Both the position numbers and the translations under genes were made by a program. The notes below the pieces were generated by a model. It was given only the letters and a program-made list of their open reading frames with translations. It made no database searches and was not told the origin of the DNA. From Acanthosoma haemorrhoidale (lineage: Eukaryota > Arthropoda > Insecta > Hemiptera > Acanthosomatidae), in the NCBI GenBank assembly GCA_930367205.1, contig OV884009.1, forward strand, positions 119,549,454 to 119,613,453: 64,000 nucleotides of DNA, in the 5' to 3' direction. How positions within the stretch are numbered: the first letter of the stretch is position 1; the number at the start of each line of letters is the position of its first letter. This document shows, piece by piece, positions 47,401 through 63,200 of the stretch.

Positions 47401-49299
47401 TAGTGAAGATCGGCTATAACTTACCTCTATAATCCCCCCCCCATGCCTCGCCACTATTTAACAATTGCTTATTGACCAATAAGGCAGATTGTGATTGTAA
47501 CACTATAACGGTGGTTGTTATCATCATCAAGGTATGCAACAAGGTCAGTCCGTTTCGTAACACCCCTGAATAGCGAAGATCGGCCATAACTTACCTCAAT
47601 GGTCACCTACCCCCCCATACCTCACCACTATTTAACAATTGCTTATTGACCAATAAGGCAGATTGTGATTGTATCACTATAAAGGTTGTTGTTATTATCA
47701 TCAAGGTATGCAACAAGTTCAGTCTGTTTCGTAACACCCCCTGAATAGTGAAGATCGGCCATAACATACCTCAATGGTCCCCCCCCCTCCATACCTTGCC
47801 ACTATTTAACAATTGCTTATTGACCAATAAGGCAGATTGTGATTGTAACACTATAACGGTGGTTGTTATTATCATCAAGGTATGCAAAAAGGTCAGTCCG
47901 TTTCGTAACACCCCCTGAATAGTGAAGATCGGCCATAACTTACCTCAATGGTCCCCGTTTTATACCTCGCCACTATTTAACAATTGCTTATTGACCAATA
48001 AGGCAGATTGTGATTGTAACACTATAACGGTGGTTGTTATCATCATCAAGGTATGCAACAAGGTCAGTCCGTTTCGTAACACCCCTGAATAGCGAAGATC
48101 GGGCATAACTTACCTCAATGGTCCCCCCCCCCCTCATACCTCGCTACTATTTAACAATTGCTTATTGACGAAAAAGAATGATTTTTATTGTAACACTATA
48201 ACGGTGGTTGTTATTATCATCAATGTATGCAACAAGGTCAGTCCGTTTCGTAACACCCCTGAATAGCGAAGATCGGCCATAACTTACCTCAATGGTCACC
48301 TACCCCCTCATACCTCGCCACTATTTAACAATTGCTTAATAAGGCAGGTTGTGATTGTATCACTATAAAGGTTGTTGTTATTATCATCAAGGTATGCAAA
48401 AAGGTCAGTCCGTTTCGTAACACACCCTGAATAGTGAAGATCGGCCATAACTTACCTCAATGGTCCCCCCCCCCAATGCCTCGCCACTATTTATCAATTG
48501 CTTATTGACCAATAAGGCAGGTTGTTATTGAAACACTATAACGGTGGTTGTTATCATCATCAAGGTATGCAACAAGGTCAGTCCGTTTCGTAACACCCCC
48601 TGAATAGCGAAGATCGGCCATGACTTACCTTAAAGTTCCCCCCCCCCATTCCTCGCAGCTATTTAACAATTTCTTATTGACCAATAAGGGAGATTGTTAT
48701 TGTATCACTATAAAGGTTGTTGTTATTATCATCAAGGTATGCAACAAGGTCAGTCCGTTTCGTAACACCCCTGAATAGCGAAGATCGGCCATGACTTACC
48801 TTAAAGTTCCCCCCCCCCCCCATGCCTCGCCACTATTTAACAATTGCTTATTGACCAATAAGGATGGTTTTATTGTATCACTATAAAGGTTGTTGTTATT
48901 ATCATCAAAGTATGCAACAAGGTCAGTCCGTTTCGTAACACCCCTGAATAGCGAAGATCGGCCATAACTTACCTCAATGGTCACCCCCCCCCCCATACCT
49001 CGCCACTATTTAACAATTGCTTATTGACCAATAAGGCAGATTGTGATTGTATCACTATAAAGGTTGTTGTTATTATCATCAAGGTATGCAAAAAGGTCAG
49101 TCCGTTTCGTAACACCCCCTGAATAGTGAAGATCGGCCATAACTTACCTCAATGGTCCCCCCCCCCCATGCCTCGCCACTATTTAACAATTGCTTATTGA
49201 CCAATAAGGCAGATTGTGATTGTATCACTATAAAGGTTGTTGTTATTATCATTAAGGTATGCAAAAAGGTCAGTCCGTTTCGTAACACCCCCTGAATAG

Positions 49300-52200
49300 T
49301 GAAGATCGGCCATAACTTACCTCTATAGTCCCCCCCCCATACCTCGCACTATTTAACAATTGCTTATTGACCAATAAGGCAGATTGTGATTGTAACACTA
49401 TAACGGTGGTTTTTATCATCATCAAGGTATGAAACAAGGTCAGTCCGTTTCGTAACACCCCTGAATAGCGAAGATCGGCGATAACTTACCTCAATGGTCA
49501 CCTACCCCCCCATACCTCGCCACTATTTAACAATTGCTTATTGACCAATAAGGCAGGTTGTTATTGAAACACAATAACAGTGGTTGTTATCATCATCAAG
49601 GTATGCAACAAGGTCAGTCCGTTTCGTAACACCCCCTGAATAGCGAAGATCGGCCATGACTTACCTTAATGTCCCCCCCCCCCAATACCTCACCACTATT
49701 TAACAATTGCTTATTGACCAATAAGGGAGATTGTTATTGTATCACTATAAAGGTTGTTGTTATAATCATCAAGGTATGCAACAAGGTCAGTCCGTTTCGT
49801 AACACCCCTGAATAGCGAAGATCGGCCATAACTTACCTCAATGGTCACCCCCCCCTATACCTCGCCACTATTTAACAATTGCTTATTGACCAATTAGGGA
49901 GATTGTTATTGTATCACTATAAAGGTGGTTGTTATTATCATCAAGGTATGCAACAAGGTCATTCCGTTTCGTAGCACCCCCTGAATAGCGAAGATCGGGC
50001 ATAACTTACCTCAATGGTCCCCCCCCCCTCCATACCTTGCCACTATTTAACAATTGCTTATTGACGAAAAATGATGATTTTTATTGTAACACTATAACGG
50101 TGGTTGTTATTATCATCAAGGTATGCAAAAAGGTCAGTCCGTTTCGTAACACCCCCTGAATAGTGAAGATCGGCCATAACTTACCTCAATGGTCCCCCCC
50201 CCCATGCCTCGCCACTATTTAACAATTGCTTATTGACCAATTAGGCAGGTTGTTATTGTATCACTATAAAGGTTGTTGTTATTATCATCAAAGTATGCAA
50301 CAAGGTCAGTCCGTTTCGTAACACCCCTGAATAGCGAAGATCGGCCATAACTTACCTCAATGGTCACCCCCCCCCCCCCCCATACCTCGCCACTATTTAA
50401 CAATTGCTTATTGACCAATAAGGCAGATTGTGATTGTATCACTATAAAGGTTGTTGTTATTATCATCAAGGTATGCAAAAAGGTCAGTCCGTTTCGTAAC
50501 ACCCCCTGAATAGTGAAGATCGGCCATAACTTACCTCAATGGTCCCCCCCCCCCATGCCTCGCCACTATTTAACAATTGCTTATTGACCAATAAGGCAGG
50601 TTGTTATTGTATCACTATAAAGGTTGTTGTTATTATCATCAAAGTATGCAAAAAGGTCAGTCCGTTTCGTAACACCCCCTGAATAGTGAAGATCGGCCAT
50701 AACATACCTCAATAGACACCCCCCCCATACCTCGCCACTATTTAACAATTGCTTATTGACGAAAAAGGATGATTTTTATTGTAACACTATAACGGTGGTT
50801 GTTATTATCATCAAGGTATGCAACAAGGTCAGTCCGATTCGTAACACCCCTGAATAGCGAAGATCGGCCATAACTTACCTCAATGGTCACCTACCCCCTC
50901 ATACCTCGCCACTATTTAACAATTGCTTATTGACCAATAAGGCAGATTGTGATTGTATCACTATAAAGGTTGTTGTTATTATCATCAAGGTATGCAACAA
51001 GTTCAGTCCGTTTCGTAACACCCCCTGAATAGTGAAGATCGGGCATAACATACCTCAATGGTCCCCCCCCCCTCCATACCTTGCCACTATTTAACAATTG
51101 CTTATTGACCAATAAGGGAAATTGTTATTGTATCACTATAAAGGTTGTTGTTATTATCATCAAGGTATGCAAAAAGGTCAGTCCGTTTCGTAACACCCCC
51201 TGAATAGCGAAGATCGGCCATAACTTACCTCAATGGTCCCCCCCCCCATGCCACGCCACTATTTAACAATTGCTTATTGACCAATAAGGCAGGTTGTTAT
51301 TGAAACACTATAACGGTGGTTGTTATCATCATCAAGGTATGCAACAAGGTCAGTCCGTTTCGTAACACCCCCTGAATAGCGAAGATCAGCCATGACTTAC
51401 CTTAAAGTTCCCCCCCCCATACCTCGCCACTATTTAACAATTGCTTATTGACCAATAAGGGAGATTGTTATTGTATAACTATAAAGGTTGTTGTTATTAT
51501 CATCAAGGTACGCAACAAGGTCAGTCCGTTTCGTAACACCCCTGAATAGCGAAGATCGGCCATAACTTACCTCAATGGTCACCCCCCCCCCATACCTCGC
51601 CACTATTTAACAATTGCTTATTGACCAATAAGGTAGATTGTGATTGTATCACTATAAAGGTTGTTGTTATTATCATTTAGGTATGCAAAAAGGTCAGTCC
51701 GTTTCGTAATACCCCCTGAATAGTGAAGATCGGCCATAACTTACCTCTATAGTCCCCCCCCCCCATGCCTCGCCACTATTCAACAATTGCTTATTGACCA
51801 ATAAGGCAGATTGTGATTGTAACACTATAACGGTGGCTGTTATTATCATCAAGGTATGCAAAAAGGTCAGTCCGTTTCATAACACCCTCTGAATAGTGAA
51901 GATCGGCCATAACTTACCTCAATGGTCCCCCCCCCCCATGCCTCGCCACTATTTAACAATTGCTTATTGACCAATAAGGCAGATTGTGATTGTATCACTA
52001 TAAAGGTTGTTGTTATTATCATTAAGGTATGCAAAAAGGTCAGTCCGTTTCGTAACACCCCCTGAATAGTGAAGATCGGCCATAACTTACCTCTATAATC
52101 CCCCCCCCATGCCTCGCCACTATTTAACAATTGCTTATTGACCAATAAGGCAGATTGTGATTGTAACACTATAACGGTGGTTGTTATCATCATCAAGGTA

Positions 52201-55200
52201 TGCAACAAGGTCAGTCCGTTTCGTAACACCCCTGAATAGCGAAGATCGGCCATAACTTACCTCAATGGTCACCTACCCCCCCATACCTCACCACTATTTA
52301 ACAATTGCTTATTGACCAATAAGGCAGATTGTGATTGTATCACTATAAAGGTTGTTGTTATTATCATCAAGGTATGCAACAAGTTCAGTCTGTTTCGTAA
52401 CACCCCCTGAATAGTGAAGATCGGCCATAACATACCTCAATGGTCCCCCCCCCTCCATACCTTGCCACTATTTAACAATTGCTTATTGACCAATAAGGCA
52501 GATTGTGATTGTAACACTATAACGGTGGTTGTTATTATCATCAAGGTATGCAAAAAGGTCAGTCCGTTTCGTAACACCCCCTGAATAGTGAAGATCGGCC
52601 ATAACTTACCTCAATGGTCCCCGTTTTATACCTCGCCACTATTTAACAATTGCTTATTGACCAATAAGGCAGATTGTGATTGTAACACTATAACGGTTGT
52701 TGTTATTATCATCAAGGTATGCAACAAGGTCATTCCGTTTCGTAACACCCCCTGAATAGCAAAGATCGGGCATAACTTACCTCAATGGTCCACCCCCCTC
52801 ATACCTCGCTACTATTTAACAATTGCTTATTGACGAAAAAGGATGATTTTTATTGTAACACTATAACGGTGGTTGTTATTATCATCAATGTATGCAACAA
52901 GGTCAGTCCGTTTCGTAACACCCCTGAATAGCGAAGATCGGCCATAACTTACCTCAATGGTCACCTACCCCCTCATACCTCGCCACTATTTAACAATTGC
53001 TTATTGACCAATAAGGCAGGTTGTGATTGTATCACTATAAAGGTTGTTGTTATTATCATCAAGGTATGCAAAAAGGTCAGTCCGTTTCGTAACACACCCT
53101 GAATAGTGAAGATCGGCCATAACTTACCTCAATGGTCCCCCCCCCCATGCCTCGCCACTATTTAACAATTGCTTATTGACCAATAAGGCAGATTGTGATT
53201 GTATCACTATAAAGGTTGTTGTTATTATCATTAAGGTATGCAAAAAGGTCAGTCCGTTTCGTAACACCCCCTGAATAGTGAAGATCGGCCATAACTTACC
53301 TCTATAGTCCCCCCCCCATACCTCGCACTATTTAACAATTGCTTATTGACCAATAAGGCAGATTGTGATTGTAACACTATAACGGTGGTTTTTATCATCA
53401 TCAAGGTATGAAACAAGGTCAGTCCGTTTCGTAACACCCCTGAATAGCGAAGATCGGCGATAACTTACCTCAATGGTCACCTACCCCCCCATACCTCGCC
53501 ACTATTTAACAATTGCTTATTGACCAATAAGGCAGGTTGTTATTGAAACACAATAACAGTGGTTGTTATCATCATCAAGGTATGCAACAAGGTCAGTCCG
53601 TTTCGTAACACCCCCTGAATAGCGAAGATCGGCCATGACTTACCTTAATGTCCCCCCCCCCAATACCTCACCACTATTTAACAATTGCTTATTGACCAAT
53701 AAGGGAGATTGTTATTGTATCACTATAAAGGTTGTTGTTATAATCATCAAGGTATGCAACAAGGTCAGTCCGTTTCGTAACACCCCTGAATAGCGAAGAT
53801 CGGCCATAACTTACCTCAATGGTCACCCCCCCCCTATACCTCGCCACTATTTAACAATTGCTTATTGACCAATAAGGGAGATTGTTATTGTATCACTATA
53901 AAGGTGGTTGTTATTATCATCAAGGTATGCAACAAGGTCATTCCGTTTCGTAGCACCCCCTGAATAGCGAAGATCGGGCATAACTTACCTCAATGGTCCC
54001 CCCCCCCCTCCATACCTTGCCACTATTTAACAATTGCTTATTGACGAAAAATGATGATTTTTATTGTAACACTATAACGGTGGTTGTTATTATCATCAAG
54101 GTATGCAAAAAGGTCAGTCCGTTTCGTAACACCCCCTGAATAGTGAAGATCGGCCATAACTTACCTCAATGGTCCCCCCCCCCATGCCTCGCCACTATTT
54201 AACAATTGCTTATTGACCAATTAGGCAGGTTGTTATTGTATCACTATAAAGGTTGTTGTTATTATCATCAAAGTATGCAACAAGGTCAGTCCGTTTCGTA
54301 ACACCCCTGAATAGCGAAGATCGGCCATAACTTACCTCAATGGTCACCCCCCCCCCCATACCTCGCCACTATTTAACAATTGCTTATTGACCAATAAGGC
54401 AGATTGTGATTGTATCACTATAAAGGTTGTTGTTATTATCATCAAGGTATGCAAAAAGGTCAGTCCGTTTCGTAACACCCCCTGAATAGTGAAGATCGGC
54501 CATAACTTACCTCAATGGTCCCCCCCCCATGCCTCGCCACTATTTAACAATTGCTTATTGACCAATAAGGCAGGTTGTTATTGTATCACTATAAAGGTTG
54601 TTGTTATTATCATCAAAGTATGCAAAAAGGTCAGTCCGTTTCGTAACACCCCCTGAATAGTGAAGATCGGCCATAACATACCTCAATAGACACCCCCCCC
54701 ATACCTCGCCACTATTTAACAATTGCTTATTGACGAAAAAGGATGATTTTTATTGTAACACTATAACGGTGGTTGTTATTATCATCAAGGTATGCAACAA
54801 GGTCAGTCCGATTCGTAACACCCCTGAATAGCGAAGATCGGCCATAACTTACCTCAATGGTCACCTACCCCCTCATACCTCGCCACTATTTAACAATTGC
54901 TTATTGACCAATAAGGCAGATTGTGATTGTATCACTATAAAGGTTGTTGTTATTATCATCAAGGTATGCAACAAGTTCAGTCCGTTTCGTAACACCCCCT
55001 GAATAGTGAAGATCGGGCATAACATACCTCAATGGTCCCCCCCCCCCTCCATACCTTGCCACTATTTAACAATTGCTTATTGACCAATAAGGGAAATTGT
55101 TATTGTATCACTATAAAGGTTGTTGTTATTATCATCAAGGTATGCAAAAAGGTCAGTCCGTTTCGTAACACCCCCTGAATAGCGAAGATCGGCCATAACT

Positions 55201-57250
55201 TACCTCAATGGTCCCCCCCCCCATGCCACGCCACTATTTAACAATTGCTTATTGACCAATAAGGCAGGTTGTTATTGAAACACTATAACGGTGGTTGTTA
55301 TCATCATCAAGGTATGCAACAAGGTCAGTCCGTTTCGTAACACCCCCTGAATAGCGAAGATCAGCCATGACTTACCTTAAAGTTCCCCCCCCCATACCTC
55401 GCCACTATTTAACAATTGCTTATTGACCAATAAGGGAGATTGTTATTGTATAACTATAAAGGTTGTTGTTATTATCATCAAGGTACGCAACAAGGTCAGT
55501 CCGTTTCGTAACACCCCTGAATAGCGAAGATCGGCCATAACTTACCTCAATGGTCACCCCCCCCCATACCTCGCCACTATTTAACAATTGCTTATTGACC
55601 AATAAGGTAGATTGTGATTGTATCACTATAAAGGTTGTTGTTATTATCATTTAGGTATGCAAAAAGGTCAGTCCGTTTCGTAATACCCCCTGAATAGTGA
55701 AGATCGGCCATAACTTACCTCTATAGTCCCCCCCCCCCCATGCCTTGCCACTATTCAACAATTGCTTATTGACCAATAAGGCAGATTGTGATTGTAACAC
55801 TATAACGGTGGCTGTTATTATCATCAAGGTATGCAAAAAGGTCAGTCCGTTTCATAACACCCTCTGAATAGTGAAGATCGGCCATAACTTACCTCAATGG
55901 TCCCCCCCCCCATGCCTCGCCACTATTTAACAATTGCTTATTGACCAATAAGGCAGATTGTGATTGTATCACTATAAAGGTTGTTGTTATTATCATTAAG
56001 GTATGCAAAAAGGTCAGTCCGTTTCGTAACACCCCCTGAATAGTGAAGATCGGCCATAACTTACCTCTATAATCCCCCCCCCATGCCTCGCCACTATTTA
56101 ACAATTGCTTATTGACCAATAAGGCAGATTGTGATTGTAACACTATAACGGTGGTTGTTATCATCATCAAGGTATGCAACAAGGTCAGTCCGTTTCGTAA
56201 CACCCCTGAATAGCGAAGATCGGCCATAACTTACCTCAATGGTCACCTACCCCCCCATACCTCACCACTATTTAACAATTGCTTATTGACCAATAAGGCA
56301 GATTGTGATTGTATCACTATAAAGGTTGTTGTTATTATCATCAAGGTATGCAACAAGTTCAGTCTGTTTCGTAACACCCCCTGAATAGTGAAGATCGGCC
56401 ATAACATACCTCAATGGTCCCCCCCCCTCCATACCTTGCCACTATTTAACAATTGCTTATTGACCAATAAGGCAGATTGTGATTGTAACACTATAACGGT
56501 GGTTGTTATTATCATCAAGGTATGCAAAAAGGTCAGTCCGTTTCGTAACACCCCCTGAATAGTGAAGATCGGCCATAACTTACCTCAATGGTCCCCGTTT
56601 TATACCTCGCCACTATTTAACAATTGCTTATTGACCAATAAGGCAGATTGTGATTGTAACACTATAACGGTTGTTGTTATTATCATCAAGGTATGCAACA
56701 AGGTCATTCCGTTTCGTAACACCCCCTGAATAGCAAAGATCGGGCATAACTTACCTCAATGGTCCACCCCCCTCATACCTCGCTACTATTTAACAATTGC
56801 TTATTGACGAAAAAGGATGATTTTTATTGTAACACTATAACGGTGGTTGTTATTATCATCAATGTATGCAACAAGGTCAGTCCGTTTCGTAACACCCCTG
56901 AATAGCGAAGATCGGCCATAACTTACCTCAATGGTCACCTACCCCCTCATACCTCGCCACTATTTAACAATTGCTTATTGACCAATAAGGCAGGTTGTGA
57001 TTGTATCACTATAAAGGTTGTTGTTATTATCATCAAGGTATGCAAAAAGGTCAGTCCGTTTCGTAACACACCCTGAATAGTGAAGATCGGCCATAACTTA
57101 CCTCAATGGTCCCCCCCCCCATGCCTCGCCACTATTTATCAATTGCTTATTGACCAATAAGGCAGGTTGTTATTGAAACACTATAACGGTGGTTGTTATC
57201 ATCATCAAGGTATGCAACAAGGTCAGTCCGTTTCGTAACACCCCCTGAAT
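49300..57250. repeat. Higher-order repeat of ~23 monomers (~3.97 kb), two copies
   Basis: Private variants recur about 3.97 kb apart: CCTCGCACTATT (one C missing) at 49342 and 53321, CAATAGACACC at about 50711 and 54685, GGTGGCTGTTATT at about 51831 and 55808, TTTCATAACACCCTCTG near 51876 and 55851, and CCCCGTTTTATACC at about 52620 and 56593. A related, rearranged third copy continues to about 62 kb (offset about 5.35 kb), and a partial copy precedes it near 47.4-48.3 kb. Confidence 0.85.
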
Positions 57251-60200
57251 AGCGAAGATCGGCCATGACTTACCTTAAAGTTCCCCCCCCCCATACCTCG
57301 CAGCTATTTAACAATTTCTTATTGACCAATAAGGGAGATTGTTATTGTATCACTATAAAGGTTGTTGTTATTATCATCAAGGTATGCAACAAGGTCAGTC
57401 CGTTTCGTAACACCCCTGAATAGCGAAGATCGGCCATAACATACTTCAATGGTCCCCCCCTCCATACCTTGCCACTATTTAACAATTGCTTATTAACCAA
57501 TAAGGCAGATTATGATTGTAACACTATAACAGTGGTTGTTATTATCATCAAGGTATGCAACAAGGTCAGTCCGTTTCGTAACACCCCCTGAATAGCGAAG
57601 ATCGTCCATGACTTACCTTAATGTTCCCCCCCCCATACCTCACCACTTTTTAACAATTGCTTATTGACCAATAAGGGAGATTGTTATTGTATCACTATAA
57701 AGGTTGTTGTTATTATCATCAAGGTATGCAACAAGATCAGTCCGTTTCCTAACACCCCTGAATAGCGAAGATCGGCCATGACTTACCTTAAAGTTCCCCC
57801 CCCCCCCATACCTCGCCACTATTTAACAATTGCTTATTGACCAATAAGGAAATTGTTATTGTATCACTATAAAGGTTGTTGTTATTATCATCAAGGTATG
57901 CAAAAAGGTCAGTCCGTTTCGTAACACCCCCTGAATAGCGAAGATCGGCCATAACTTACCTCAATGGTCCCCCCCCCCCATGCCACGCCACTATTTAACA
58001 ATTGCTTATTGACCAATAAGGCAGGTTGTTATTGAAACACTATAACGGTGGTAGTTATCATCATCAAGGTATGCAACAAGGTCAGTCCGTTTCGTAACAC
58101 CCCCTGAATAGCGAAGATCGGCCATGACTTACCTTAAAGTTCCCCCCCCCCCCCCATGCCTCGCCACTATTTAACAATTGCTTATTGACCAATAAGGCAG
58201 GTTGTTATTGTATCACTATAAAGGTTGTTGTTATTATCATCAAAGTATGCAACAAGGTCAGTCCGTTTCGTAACACCCCTGAATAGCGAAGATCGGCCAT
58301 AACTTACCTCAATGGTCACCCCCCCCCATACCTCGCCACTATTTAACAATTGCTTATTGACCAATAAGGCAGATTGTGATTGTATCACTATAAAGGTTGT
58401 TGTTATTATCATCAAGGTATGCAAAAAGGTCAGTCCGTTTCGTAACACCCCCTGAATAGTGAAGATCGGCCATAACTTACCTCAATGGTCCCCCCCCCCA
58501 TGCCTCGCCACTATTTAACAATTGCTTACTGACCAATAAGGCAGATTGTGATTGTATCACTATAAAGGTTGTTGTTATTATCATTAAGGTATGCAAAAAG
58601 GTCAGTCCGTTTCGTAACACCCCCTGAATAGTGAAGATCGGCCATAACTTACCTCTATAGTCCCCCCCCCATACCTCGCCACTATTTAACAATTGCTTAT
58701 TGACCAATAAGGCAGATTGTGATTGTAACACTATAACGGTGGTTTTTATCATCATCAAGGTATGAAACAAGGTCAGTCCGTTTCGTAACACCCCTGAATA
58801 GCGAAGATCGGCCATAACTTACCTCAATGGTCACCTACCCCCCCATACCTCGCCACTATTTAACAATTGCTTATTGACCAATAAGGCAGGTTGTTATTGA
58901 AACACAATAACAGTGGTTGTTATCATCATCAAGGTATGCAACATGGTCAGTCCGTTTCGTAACACCCCCTGAATAGCGAAGATCGGCCATGACTTACCTT
59001 AATGTCCCCCCCCCCCCCAATACCTCACCACTATTTAACAATTGCTTATTGACCAATAAGGGAGATTGTTATTGTATCACTATAAAGGTTGTTGTTATAA
59101 TCATCAAGGTATGCAACAAGGTCAGTCCGTTTCGTAACACCCCTGAATAGCGAAGATCGGCCATAACTTACCTCAATGGTCACCCCCCCCCATACCTCGC
59201 CACTATTTAACAATTGCTTATTGACCAATAAGGGAGATTGTTATTGTATTACTATAAAGGTGGTTGTTATTATCATCAAGGTATGCAACAAGGTCATTCC
59301 GTTTCGTAGCACCCCCTGAATAGCGAAGATCGGGCATAACTTACCTCAATGGTCCCCCCCCCTCCATACCTTGCCACTATTTAACAATTGCTTATTGACG
59401 AAAAAGGATGATTTTTATTGTAACACTATAACGGTGGTTGTTATTATCATCAAGGTATGCAAAAAGGTCAGTCCGTTTCGTAACACCCCCTGAATAGTGA
59501 AGATCGGCCATAACTTACCTCAATGGTCCCCCCCCCATGCCTCGCCACTATTTAACAATTGCTTATTGACCAATTAGGCAGGTTGTTATTGTATCACTAT
59601 AAAGGTTGTTGTTATTATCATCAAAGTATGCAACAAGGTCAGTCCGTTTCGTAACACCCCTGAATAGCGAAGATCGGCCATAACTTACCTCAATGGTCAC
59701 CCCCCCCCCCCCATACCTCGCCACTATTTAACAATTGCTTATTGACCAATAAGGCAGATTGTGATTGTATCACTATAAAGGTTGTTGTTATTATCATCAA
59801 GGTATGCAAAAAGGTCAGTCCGTTTCATAACACCCCCTGAATAGTGAAGATCGGCCATAACTTACCTCAATGGTCCCCCCCCCCATGCCTCGCCACTATT
59901 TAACAATTGCTTATTGACCAATAAGGCAGGTTGTTATTGTATCACTATAAAGGTTGTTGTTATTATCATCAAAGTATGCAAAAAGGTCAGTCCGTTTCGT
60001 AACACCCCCTGAATAGTGAAGATCGGCCATAACATACCTCAATAGTCACCCCCCCCCCCCCATACCTCGCCACTATTTAACAATTGCTTATTGACGAAAA
60101 AGGATGATTTTTATTGTAACACTATAACGGTGGTTGTTATTATCATCAAGGTATGCAACAAGGTCAGTCCGATTCGTAACACCCCTGAATAGCGAAGATC

Positions 60201-63200
60201 GGCCATAACTTACCTCAATGGTCACCTACCCCCTCATACCTCGCCACTATTTAACAATTGCTTATTGACCAATAAGGCAGATTGTGATTGTATCACTATA
60301 AAGGTTGTTGTTATTATCATCAAGGTATGCAACAAGTTCAGTCCGTTTCGTAACACCCCCTGAATAGTGAAGATAGGGCATAACATACCTCAATGGTCCC
60401 CCCCCCCTCCATACCTTGCCACTATTTAACAATTGCTTATTGACCAATAAGGGAAATTGTTATTGTATCACTATAAAGGTTGTTGTTATTATCATCAAGG
60501 TATGCAAAAAGGTCAGTCCGTTTCGTAACACCCCCTGAATAGCGAAGATCGGCCATAACTTACCTCAATGGTCCCCCCCCCCATGCCACGCCACTATTTA
60601 ACAATTGCTTATTGACCAATAAGGCAGGTTGTTATTGAAACACTATAACGGTGGTTGTTATCATCATCAAGGTATGCAACAAGGTCAGTCCGTTTCGTAA
60701 CACCCCCTGAATAGTTAAGATCAGCCATGACTTACCTTAAAGTTCCCCCCCCCCATACCTCGCCACTATTTAACAATTGCTTATTGACCAATAAGGGAGA
60801 TTGTTATTGTATAACTATAAAGGTTGTTGTTATTATCATCAAAGTATGCAACAAGGTCAGTCCGTTTCGTAACACCCCTGAATAGCGAAGATCGGCCATA
60901 ACTTACCTCAATAGTCACCCCCCCCCCATACCTCGCCACTATTTAACAATTGCTTATTGACCAATAAGGCAGATTGTGATTGTATCACTATAAAGGTTGT
61001 TGTTATTATCATCAAGGTATGCAAAAAGGTCAGTCCGTTTCGTAACACCCCCTGAATAGTGAAGATCGGCCATAACTTACCTCAATGGTCCCCCCTCTCC
61101 ATGGCTCGCCACTATTTAACAATTGCTTATTGACCAATAAGGCAGATTGTGATTGTATCACTATAAAGGTTGTTGTTATTATCATTTAGGTATGCAAAAA
61201 GGTCAGTCCGTTTCGTAATACCCCCTGAATAGTGAAGATCGGCCATAACTTACCTCTATAGCCCCCCCCCCCCCCCATGCCTCGCCACTATTCAACAATT
61301 GCTTATTGACCAATAAGGCAGATTGTGATTGTAACACTATAACGGTGGCTGTTTTTATCATCAAGGTATGCAACAAGTTCAGTCCGTTTCGTAACACCCC
61401 TGAATAGCGAAGATCGGCCATAACTTACCTCAATGGTCACCTATCCCCCCATACCTCGCCACTATTTAACAATTGCTTATTGACCAATAAGGCAGATTGT
61501 GATTGTATCACTATAAAGGTTGTTGTTATTATCATCAAGGTATGCAACAAGTTCAGTCCGTTTCGTAACACCCCCTGAATAGTAAAGATCGGCCATAACA
61601 TACCTCAATGGTCCCCCCCCCTCCATACCTTGCCACTATTTAACAATTGCTTATTGACCAATAAGGCAGATTGTGATTGTAACACTATAACGGTGGTTGT
61701 TATTATCATTAAGGTATGCAAAAAGGTCAGTCCGTTTCGTAACACCCCCTGAATAGTGAAGATCGGCCATAACTTACCTCAATGGTCCCCGTCTCATACC
61801 TCGCCACTATTTAACAATTGCTTATTGACCAATAAGGCAGATTGTGATTGTAACACTATAACGGTTGTTGTTATTATCATCAAGGTATGCAACAAGGTCA
61901 TTCCGTTTCGTAACACCCCCTGAATAGCAAAGATCGGGCATAACTTACCTCAATGGTCCCCCCCCCTCATACCTCGCTACTATTTAACAATTGCTTATTG
62001 ACGAAAAAGGATGATTTTTATTGCAACACTATAACGGTGGTTGTTATTATCATCAAGGTATGCAACAAGGTCAGTCCGTTTCGTTACACCCCTGAATAGC
62101 GAAGATCGGCCATAACTTACCTCAATGGTCACCTACCCCCTCATACCTCGCCACTATTTAACAATTGCTTATTGACCAATAAGGCAGGTTGTGATTGTAT
62201 CACTATAAAGGTTGTTGTTATTATCATCAAGGTATGCAAAAAGGTCAGTCCGTTTCGTAACACCCCCTGAATAGCGAAGATCGGCCATGACTTACCTTAA
62301 AGTTCCCCCCCCCCATACCTCGCCACTATTTAACAATTTCTTATTGACCAATAAGGGAGATTGTTATTGTATCACTATAAAGGTTGTTGTTATTATCATC
62401 AAGGTATGCAACAAGGTCAGTCCGTTTCGTAACACCCCTGAATAGCGAAGATCGGCCATAACTTATCTCAATGGTCCCCCCTCCCATGCCACGCCACTAT
62501 TTAACAATTGCTTATTGACCAATAAGGCAGGTTGTTATTGAAACACTATAACGGTGGTTGTTATCATCATCAAGGTATGCAACAAGGTCAGTCCGTTTCG
62601 TAACACCCCCTGAATAGCGAAGATCGGCCATGACTTACCTTAAAGTTCCCCCTCCCCCTGCCTCGCCACTATTTAACAATTGCTTATTGACCAATAAGGC
62701 AGGTTGTTATTGTATCACTATAAAGGTTGTTGTTATTATCATCAAAGTATGCAACAAGGTCAGTCCGTTTCGTAACACCCCTGAATAGCGAAGATCGGCC
62801 ATAACTTACCTCAATGGTCACCCCCCCCCCATACCTCGCCACTATTTAACAATTGCTTATTGACCAATAAGGCAGATTGTGATTGTATCACTATAAAGGT
62901 TATTGTTATTATCATCAAGGTATGCAAAAAGGTCAGTCCGTTTCGTAACACCCCCTGAATAGTGAAGATCGGCCATAACTTACCTCAATGGTCCCCCCTC
63001 CCCATGGCTCGCCACTATTTAACAATTGCTTATTGACCAATAAGGCAGATTGTGATTGTATCACTATAAAGGTTGTTGTTATTATCATTAAGGTATGCAA
63101 AAAGGTCAGTCCGTTTCGTAACACCCCTGAATAGCGAAGATCGGCCATAACTTACCTCAATGGTCACCTACCCCCCCATACCTCGCCACTATTTAACAAT

